Shown: positions 1 to 4,474 of the stretch, in pieces
Position numbering within the stretch: the stretch's first letter is position 1
How the letters are laid out: each line of letters starts with the position of its first letter
NCBI GenBank assembly: GCA_013314865.1
Contig: JABUEV010000221.1
Span: 1-5,005 of the forward strand
Source: Bacteroidales bacterium
Lineage (GTDB): Bacteria > Bacteroidota > Bacteroidia > Bacteroidales > VadinHA17
DNA length: 5,005 nucleotides
Direction of reading: 5' to 3'
The notes under the pieces: generated by a model
Told to the model about the DNA's origin: nothing
The model's input: the letters and a program-made list of their open reading frames with translations, nothing else
Databases searched by the model: none
Program-made: the position numbers and the translations under genes

Positions 1-1
1 T

Positions 2-118
2 TTTCTTGGATACGATTCTGAAATAAAAATCGAATATGTAAATGAAATACCTGTCCTGGCTTCAGGAAAGCGGAAAAAAATAATAAACAACTTTTACTCT
101 GATAATTTTAATGGTTGA
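2..118 (+). CDS. C-terminal end of a CapK/phenylacetate-CoA-ligase-like adenylate-forming enzyme (partial)
   Basis: An open frame enters from the left edge and gives the last 38 residues of a protein, with its stop TGA at 116-118. The fragment contains VNEIPVLASGKRKKIINNF. The pattern Pro-x-x-x-Ser-Gly-Lys-Arg is the C-terminal lysine motif (A10) of the ANL adenylate-forming superfamily, and the surrounding residues look like the CapK/PaaK-like proteins found in capsule and exopolysaccharide loci. In ANL enzymes the lysine in this motif (K23 of the fragment) serves the adenylation half-reaction. The exact substrate in polysaccharide loci is not established. The catalytic core lies upstream of the window. 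The last codons overlap the start of the acetyltransferase by 8 bp (ATG at 111, stop ending at 118), so the two are probably translationally coupled. The family call rests only on this short tail. Confidence 0.72.
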   Translation, partial: FLGYDSEIKIEYVNEIPVLASGKRKKIINNFYSDNFNG

Positions 119-713
119 AAAAATATTCTTATTTATAAAGCATAACTTCAAATGTTTATGGGGTTTTATTGAATGGATTAATGGGCTGTTTTTCCTTTTT
201 ATTTATAAAACCAAAATGGATTATGCTATTACCGGTGTATTACATCATTTGATTCAAAAGGAAAGTGGGAATTATAATTACAGAAAAATCGCTGTTTCAG
301 ACTTAAATAATCTTCAGATATTAATTAATTCACAAGTAAAAGATGACCTGAAATTCTTTAATCCCCATGGATTTGATTTAAAATCTCTTGAAAGACAATA
401 TAAAAATCCTGCTTTTTTAATGATGGGTGCTTTTGACGGCGACAAAATGATAGGATACTTTTTTTTGAGATTCTTTATAAACAAAAAATGCTTTGTTGGC
501 AGATTAATTGATAAAGATTACAGAGGCAAAGGAATTGGCCAGGTAATGAATACTATTATGTATGAAACAGCATGGAAAATGGGCTTCAGGTGCCTTTCCA
601 CAATCTCTAAAAATAACGAAATGGTGATGAAGGCACACGCCAGGAACCCGTATATGAAAATTTTGAAAGAACTGGATAATGATTATTTACTGGTAGAGTT
701 TGTTCGGCAGTAG
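111..713 (+). CDS. GNAT-family N-acetyltransferase, surface-polysaccharide locus
   Basis: This 200-residue protein has a GNAT fold in its second half. Strand beta4 (about 115-133) is followed by the acetyl-CoA pyrophosphate loop RGKGIG at 138-143 (pattern R/Q-x-x-G-x-G/A), then helix alpha3 (about 144-157) and a C-terminal part to residue 200. It would transfer an acyl group from acetyl-CoA, or another acyl-CoA, to an amine. The acceptor cannot be read from sequence; a sugar nucleotide or glycan precursor is inferred from context. The first 50 residues are unusual for a GNAT, with a hydrophobic, aromatic-rich stretch at about 16-32 (FIEWINGLFFLFIYK) that may associate with the membrane. The start is the ATG that overlaps the upstream ligase by 8 bp; no Shine-Dalgarno is seen. 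The gene is strikingly AT-rich: hand counts give about 22% GC at 121-180 and 30% at 241-300, against about 47% at 2641-2700. This is common in polysaccharide genes acquired by transfer. The stop codon lies inside a heptamer repeat. Confidence 0.8.
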   Translation: MVEKIFLFIKHNFKCLWGFIEWINGLFFLFIYKTKMDYAITGVLHHLIQKESGNYNYRKIAVSDLNNLQILINSQVKDDLKFFNPHGFDLKSLERQYKNPAFLMMGAFDGDKMIGYFFLRFFINKKCFVGRLIDKDYRGKGIGQVMNTIMYETAWKMGFRCLSTISKNNEMVMKAHARNPYMKILKELDNDYLLVEFVRQ

Positions 714-740
714 GCAGCAGGCAATAGGCAGTGGGCAGTA
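706..740 (+). repeat. 7-bp tandem repeat (GGCAGTA-type), five degenerate copies
   Basis: The five copies are GGCAGTA (706-712), GGCAGCA (713-719), GGCAATA (720-726), GGCAGTG (727-733) and GGCAGTA (734-740). The array begins inside the last codons of the acetyltransferase and supplies its TAG stop (711-713). Two more copies occur at 815-828. I have the impression that such heptamer arrays recur between genes in Bacteroidota genomes, but their function is unknown to me. Confidence 0.85.
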
Positions 741-757
741 AGTATGTTAGGAAAATA

Positions 758-800
758 CAGTGAAACACTGTGTTTGTACATTGTGAAACACTGTGAAACC
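758..800 (+). repeat. 13-bp direct repeat with internal inverted repeat
   Basis: GTGAAACACTGTG occurs at 760-772 and again at 783-795, followed by a third partial start GTGAAACC (793-800). The first copy overlaps an inverted repeat, ACAGTG (757-762) and CACTGT (766-771), separated by AAA, which could form a small hairpin. No T-tract follows, so this is not a convincing intrinsic terminator. The block lies between two patches of the heptamer repeat in the spacer ahead of the sugar transferase. Confidence 0.75.
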
Positions 801-814
801 TGAAAAGATAATAA

Positions 815-828
815 GGCAGTAGGCAGTA
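815..828 (+). repeat. Second patch of the GGCAGTA heptamer repeat
   Basis: Two exact tandem copies of GGCAGTA lie at 815-821 and 822-828, 75 bp after the five-copy array at 706-740. Together the two patches bracket the GTGAAAC repeat, so almost the whole 132-bp spacer between acetyltransferase and sugar transferase is repeat-derived. Confidence 0.8.
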
Positions 829-845
829 ACCAGAACAGGTATCTT

Positions 846-1427
846 ATGTTAAAAAGGGGATTTGATATTGTCGCTGCTTTTTTTGGATTGGTTTTGTTAA
901 TCCCTTTGATTCTTTTGTTTGCAGTTCTGATAAAGGTAAGAATGCCCGGGAAGGTTTTTTTTGTTCAGGAAAGAGCGGGTAAAAACGGAAAGATATTCAG
1001 GTTGATAAAATTCAGGACTATGGTTGAAAATCATTCCGGTACAGTTATAACGGTTAAAGGAGATAACAGAATCACACCCCTAGGAGCATGGCTTAGAAAA
1101 TACAAGCTTGACGAACTTCCCGAGCTCTGGAATGTTCTGAAAGGTGATATGAGCTTTGTGGGCCCAAGGCCCGATGTTCCTGAATATGCTGATAAACTTA
1201 AAGGAGAAGAGCGGCTGATTCTTACTATGAGGCCGGGTATTACGGGTCCGGCTACTTTAAAATATGCAGATGAAGAAGGGATACTTGCATCTGTTGATGA
1301 TCCGGTGAAATATAATGATGAAGTGATCTTTCCTGATAAAGTAAAGATAAACATGGATTATTTGCGTACACATAGTTTACCCGGAGATATATCATTAATA
1401 TTAAAAACTGTTTTCAGAAAATACTGA
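846..1427 (+). CDS. Bacterial sugar transferase (monotopic phosphoglycosyl transferase)
   Basis: This 193-residue protein is a small phosphoglycosyl transferase (PF02397 family, PglC-like in length). It would transfer a sugar-1-phosphate from a UDP-sugar to undecaprenyl phosphate at the cytoplasmic face, the first membrane step of glycan assembly. The family blocks appear in order: KRGFDI (3-8), a hydrophobic re-entrant helix at about 9-31, the ERAGKNGKIF block (42-51), KFRTM (55-59), DELPELWNVLKGD (89-101) with the Asp-Glu catalytic dyad D89/E90, VGPRP (105-109) and RPGITG (129-134). Nothing is missing, and the length fits the minimal catalytic class without the extra transmembrane domains of WbaP-type enzymes. 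The sugar cannot be deduced. The ATG at 846 is well placed for the N-terminal KRxFD motif, with no Shine-Dalgarno. Its neighbours (CapK-like ligase, GNAT) support a role in capsule, exopolysaccharide or O-antigen synthesis. Confidence 0.93.
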   Translation: MLKRGFDIVAAFFGLVLLIPLILLFAVLIKVRMPGKVFFVQERAGKNGKIFRLIKFRTMVENHSGTVITVKGDNRITPLGAWLRKYKLDELPELWNVLKGDMSFVGPRPDVPEYADKLKGEERLILTMRPGITGPATLKYADEEGILASVDDPVKYNDEVIFPDKVKINMDYLRTHSLPGDISLILKTVFRKY

Positions 1428-1485
1428 CCTGATTGAACATTTCGCAAAACTCTGTTAACTTTAATAACCATTAAACCTTTAAGTC

Positions 1486-1623
1486 ATGAAAAAACTACTG
1501 TTTTATCTTGCCTGGGTCAGTGGCGCTATCGGGGCGCTGGGAATGCTTATAGGCGTTATCGCACGCCTTGCAGGAGGAATACTCCTTAACCACATGCGGC
1601 TGCCGGGATGTATGACGCCATGA
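1486..1623 (+). CDS. Small single-helix membrane protein, hypothetical, possibly truncated
   Basis: An ATG at 1486 opens a 45-codon frame that ends at TGA 1621-1623. It starts MKKLLFYLAWVSGAIGAL and forms one strong hydrophobic helix at about residues 4-27, then a short polar tail (NHMRLPGCMTP). The composition and Lys-Lys start look like a real small inner-membrane protein. No coding alternative covers this stretch, and the AT-rich leader before it (about 58 bp after the sugar transferase stop) is a plausible 5' region. I do not recognise a family. The ending is odd: in another frame, from 1608, the DNA reads MYDAMTGTPVEFCQK to a TAA at 1653-1655, which could be the displaced end of a longer protein after a frameshift or internal deletion. 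It could be a functional 45-residue protein or a remnant. Confidence 0.45.
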   Translation: MKKLLFYLAWVSGAIGALGMLIGVIARLAGGILLNHMRLPGCMTP

Positions 1624-1688
1624 CAGGCACTCCCGTTGAATTCTGTCAAAAATAACACCTCATACTGCATCTTCACTGCTTATTTTCA

Positions 1689-2324
1689 ATGCCCCTCCGT
1701 CGTTCCGTCATCACCATTACAATATCTCTCTTATTGATTGTTACTACATACCTGATCGCATTCATCAACGCCGCCAGATGGCTGGTAAAGGATGACGGAC
1801 CGGTTCACGGCGACGCTATGGTACTGCTTACAGGCTCAATAGCCGACAGAGTGCTTGAAACAGCAGACAAATTTAAAGAAGGAGATGCCAGCAAAGTAAT
1901 CATTGTCACCGAAAGCATGGGAGAATATAAAAGCCTGGAAGAGAGAGGAATTAAACTTATAAACAGTACAAATCAGATTAGTAAAGCTCTCGTTGAACTG
2001 GGAGTGCCTTCAGACCGTATCACTGTTCTGCCCGGAGATGCAGAGAGTACAATGGAAGAAGCAACAATAATTGATAATTATCTCACCAGTCAGACTGATA
2101 TTGATACAATAATACTGGTATCATCCAAAACCCATACCCGCAGGGCTTCAATAATTTTTAATCATGTCCTGCGTAAATCAGGCAAAAAGATTACCATCCT
2201 CTGCAGTCCAAGCAGATATACTGGTTTCAACGCTGAGAAATGGTGGACGAACAAGGAAGATATCCAGGATGTTGTGCTTGAATACATCAAACTTGCTAGT
2301 TTTGTGCTGTTTGAGAAGGAATGA
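1689..2324 (+). CDS. DUF218 (SanA/ElyC/YdcF-like) membrane-anchored protein
   Basis: This 211-residue protein has an N-terminal membrane anchor (hydrophobic residues about 7-28, preceded by two arginines at 4-5), followed by a DUF218 domain (PF02698) at about 41-175. Visible family features are the first strand DAMVLLTGS (42-50), R54 with the following helix, a second strand VIIVTES (70-76), LGVPSDRI (104-111), the signature ESTMEEA (119-125) and VSSKTHTRRA (144-153), equivalent to the family's VTSxxHxxRA. Relatives such as SanA and ElyC in Escherichia coli affect envelope integrity and lipid-carrier or peptidoglycan metabolism, but the reaction is not well defined. The domain probably faces the periplasm. 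It follows the small membrane ORF by 65 bp and the sugar transferase more distantly, which fits an envelope or polysaccharide role. The ATG at 1689 leaves a normal anchor length; no Shine-Dalgarno is seen. Function beyond the family is not assigned. Confidence 0.82.
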   Translation: MPLRRSVITITISLLLIVTTYLIAFINAARWLVKDDGPVHGDAMVLLTGSIADRVLETADKFKEGDASKVIIVTESMGEYKSLEERGIKLINSTNQISKALVELGVPSDRITVLPGDAESTMEEATIIDNYLTSQTDIDTIILVSSKTHTRRASIIFNHVLRKSGKKITILCSPSRYTGFNAEKWWTNKEDIQDVVLEYIKLASFVLFEKE

Positions 2325-2350
2325 AGTCTTCTGGCCGTATTGTTTAGTAA

Positions 2351-2388
2351 GTCTTGCAGTCTTGCAGTCTTGCAGTCTTGCAGTCTTG
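2351..2388 (+). repeat. 8-bp tandem repeat GTCTTGCA, about 4.75 copies
   Basis: Four perfect units of GTCTTGCA lie at 2351-2358, 2359-2366, 2367-2374 and 2375-2382, followed by a partial GTCTTG (2383-2388). The array is 26 bp after the DUF218 gene's stop and precedes the kinase gene by about 100 bp. The perfect copies suggest recent expansion by slippage. It is non-coding on present evidence, because frames crossing it do not resemble proteins. Confidence 0.9.
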
Positions 2389-2406
2389 TCGGAGCAGAGC
2401 GGAGAT

Positions 2407-2428
2407 CCCGATAGCGCAGTGTATCGGG
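2407..2428 (+). repeat. Inverted repeat CCCGATA...TATCGGG
   Basis: CCCGATA at 2407-2413 and TATCGGG at 2422-2428 form a perfect 7-bp stem around an 8-base loop. It sits in a GC-richer block (about 2389-2460) just after the octamer array. There is no downstream T-run on either strand, so an intrinsic terminator is unlikely. It may be part of a dispersed intergenic repeat or a binding site. It is the only stable-looking hairpin between the DUF218 gene and the kinase operon. Confidence 0.65.
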
Positions 2429-2489
2429 CACAGGCGAAGCGAATAACGCGTCGATAACCGCTAGGCACTAATAAACTTTGATTCCCTAT

Positions 2490-3326
2490 ATGATGAAACC
2501 CCGCTTCCCACTAAGCGATGTTATTGTCCGAAAAGTTAAAACAAACAGGAAGGTTGAGAAACCGGAGTATGCTGACAACCTATGGCAGATGAACCAGACA
2601 GAGTTCGCCATGCAGATCGAAGGAGTGGGCAGTTTCTATGCATGTAACGGAAAAGAGGTGGAATATTCACCCGAACCTGGTGCAGCAAACAGAACAGTTG
2701 AACTGTATCTTAACGGCTCAGTGTATGGAGCCATACTCCACCAGAGGCAAATACTGCCACTGCACGGAAGCAGTTTTATCCATTCCGGTAACGCAGTTCT
2801 TATATGCGGTGAATCGGGTGCAGGTAAATCGGCCATTGTTGCTGATTTCTGCCTGAATGGAAATGAATTCCTAACAGATGATGTCACACCTGTGATAATT
2901 GAAGAAAACAAACCATATATCCTTACACTGTCTGATCGCCTGAAACTGTGGGGAAATACCCTTGAACAGCTTGGGATTGACAAAAATCAATTGAATCGTA
3001 TAGATGATGAAACAGACAAGTATTACTACCGTTTTAAAAAAAGCGCCGGGAAAAAAGTCTTACTGAAAATGATTCTTATACTTGAAATCCACGATAAATC
3101 AGGTTTGGAATTTAAAGAGGTAACCGGAGCAGAAAAATTCCTTAAATTAAGAAACGAAATATACAGACCTGAATATCTGCAGGGTATGAAAGAAAATGAA
3201 AAGGTATTTTTCAGGCAAATTTCAGCTTTAAGCAATAATCTGAATATTTTTAATGTTATGCGTCCCGGAAATATTGAAATAAGCAGAATGAGGTCTGAAA
3301 TTGAAAATTATATTAATCAGAGATGA
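2490..3326 (+). CDS. HPr-kinase-like protein, probable lasso peptide precursor kinase (K)
   Basis: The protein has 278 residues from the ATG at 2490. An in-frame TTG at 2478 would add only four residues (MIPY) and is less likely; a second ATG follows at 2493. The C-terminal half is the HPr-kinase P-loop domain: LHGSS (91-95), strand AVLIC, Walker A GESGAGKS (107-114), and the acidic LTDDV (128-132), where the family's catalytic and metal-binding aspartates sit. The first 90 residues are not the HprK serine-sensing domain but a short beta-rich region. No HPr gene or PTS component is near. In lasso peptide clusters such as paeninodin, the equivalent kinase phosphorylates the C-terminal residue of the precursor. 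The ATGA overlap with the nucleotidyltransferase and the downstream cyclase make that the best inference. An alternative is one of the HprK-related proteins of exopolysaccharide/exosortase loci. No promoter matching the Bacteroidota TAnnTTTG pattern was found upstream. Confidence 0.85.
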   Translation: MMKPRFPLSDVIVRKVKTNRKVEKPEYADNLWQMNQTEFAMQIEGVGSFYACNGKEVEYSPEPGAANRTVELYLNGSVYGAILHQRQILPLHGSSFIHSGNAVLICGESGAGKSAIVADFCLNGNEFLTDDVTPVIIEENKPYILTLSDRLKLWGNTLEQLGIDKNQLNRIDDETDKYYYRFKKSAGKKVLLKMILILEIHDKSGLEFKEVTGAEKFLKLRNEIYRPEYLQGMKENEKVFFRQISALSNNLNIFNVMRPGNIEISRMRSEIENYINQR

Positions 3327-4471
3327 GTTCTCCTGAATTCCGGATATTGCGTCAGAGCGTCAGACTGGATGACCATGAAGATGCGATTGGCAATGCACTG
3401 AATATTATTTTAAGCAACAAAATAAACTGGGATGAGCTTTATGCAAGAGCGGATCTTCATTCAATAAAACCTTTTGTGGCCAAAATAATCAATAAGCTCC
3501 CTCCCCTGTCGGTACCTGAAAATTTTAGGGACAGAATAAACGAAGCATACCGCGAAAACCTTTATCATCAGCTTAGGAATACTGCAGAGTTTTTTCGGAT
3601 AAAAGATACTCTCGAAAATGAAGGAATTATATCTGTCCCTTACAAGGGATTCTGGCTTGCACATGAGTTCTACGGAAATCTTGCCGACAGGGAATCGGTT
3701 GATATTGACCTTTATATTCATTTCAGGGATCTTGACAGGATAATCAGGATTTTACCTCTGCTTGGCTACAAAGCTGAAAAATCGTCCTCACCGGAATTTA
3801 TAAGAAAGATTAAAAGAGAATCTGCCGAATTTAATTTTGACAGGTTTGAAGGACCTGAAAGGCTATATCATGTTGAGTTTCACTGGAAGACAGGATCATC
3901 AATGCACGGACTGGATATCAGCTTAGATGAGCTTTCGTCTCATATTATTCCCGGGAAACTGCAGAACAAAGATCTGCAAGCCTTCAGTCAATCCGCAAAT
4001 CTGCTTCTTGCCATAATGCATCACGGAGGGAAAGACTCATTTTTGCAGTTAAAGCAAGTAGCAGACATAGGTGTCATTATTAAAAATTCACATGATATTG
4101 ACTGGGAATGGATTTTAGGGAAAGCCAGACAATACAAAATGGAGAATCTGGTTTACCTTGCTTTAAGGCTTGCCTCAGAAATAACCGGGATAAAAACTCC
4201 CGAAGCTCTAAAAATCAGGACTGATAGCAAAAATATCAGAAGACTGGCAGATGAAAGGATAAGGCTGATGGAGGAGGAGGCTGTAAAACTGTCAGAAACA
4301 ATTTACAGATCGCTTGATCTGCAATTTCACTTGCGCACCCGCAACAGCTTTAAGATAAGGACAGGTCTTATTACTTCGAATTGGCGTTCTGCAATTTTAA
4401 GTTTTATAATGCCGCATAAACTATTGAATTACTATTTAAAAAAAAGGTACAACATTGACAAACCGGATTAA
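3323..4471 (+). CDS. PF14907-type nucleotidyltransferase, probable lasso peptide tailoring enzyme (N)
   Basis: This 382-residue protein matches the uncharacterised nucleotidyltransferase family PF14907 (NTP_transf_5) in length and layout. There is an N-terminal helical part (about 1-100), then VPYKGFWLA (105-113) and the Asp-x-Asp metal site VDIDLYI (126-132, D127 and D129). A probable third acidic residue lies in HVEFHW (183-188, E185), followed by the helical motif HHGGKDSFLQLKQVADIG (233-250). The C-terminal part (about 300-382) is basic and helical. Such proteins transfer a nucleotide or related phosphoryl-linked group using two or three metal-bound carboxylates. In the pseudomycoidin lasso cluster the homologous PsmN is, from memory, linked to glycosylation of the phosphorylated precursor. 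Its start overlaps the kinase stop (ATGA, 3323-3326) and the cyclase starts 3 bp after its stop, so the three are almost certainly one transcript. The true chemistry here is unknown. Confidence 0.82.
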   Translation: MSSPEFRILRQSVRLDDHEDAIGNALNIILSNKINWDELYARADLHSIKPFVAKIINKLPPLSVPENFRDRINEAYRENLYHQLRNTAEFFRIKDTLENEGIISVPYKGFWLAHEFYGNLADRESVDIDLYIHFRDLDRIIRILPLLGYKAEKSSSPEFIRKIKRESAEFNFDRFEGPERLYHVEFHWKTGSSMHGLDISLDELSSHIIPGKLQNKDLQAFSQSANLLLAIMHHGGKDSFLQLKQVADIGVIIKNSHDIDWEWILGKARQYKMENLVYLALRLASEITGIKTPEALKIRTDSKNIRRLADERIRLMEEEAVKLSETIYRSLDLQFHLRTRNSFKIRTGLITSNWRSAILSFIMPHKLLNYYLKKRYNIDKPD

Positions 4472-4474
4472 AGA

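Noticed and set aside
706..828. CRISPR array
   Set aside because: The units are 7-13 bp, mostly contiguous without unique spacers, and no cas genes are present.
1031..1354. Minus-strand open frame inside the sugar transferase
   Set aside because: It is the antisense shadow of a well-conserved gene, with a Ser/Pro-rich composition typical of shadows.
1455..1485. Bacteroidota-type promoter (TTTG / TAnnTTTG) near TTAACTTTAATAA
   Set aside because: The -7-like box has a mismatch in the final base and no TTTG lies at the right distance upstream.
1621..1648. Intrinsic terminator after the small membrane ORF (TGACAG...CTGTCA)
   Set aside because: The stem is only 6 bp with a 16-base loop and is followed by A-rich sequence, not a T-run.
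2164..2457. Open frame on the + strand crossing the octamer array
   Set aside because: It overlaps the DUF218 gene in another frame and its tail simply translates the repeat; it has no protein-like features.
2162..2468. Two minus-strand open frames over the DUF218 3' end and the repeat spacer
   Set aside because: Their sequence comes from the repeat and from the antisense of a clear gene, with low-complexity translations such as repeated Lys-Thr-Ala-Arg-Leu.
2478..2489. TTG as start of the kinase gene (adds Met-Ile-Pro-Tyr)
   Set aside because: Two ATG codons follow at 2490 and 2493, the extension is only four residues outside any domain, and there is no Shine-Dalgarno to favour TTG.
2490..3326. 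Genuine HPr kinase/phosphorylase of carbon regulation
   Set aside because: There is no HprK N-terminal domain and no HPr or PTS neighbours, and the gene is coupled to peptide-tailoring genes.
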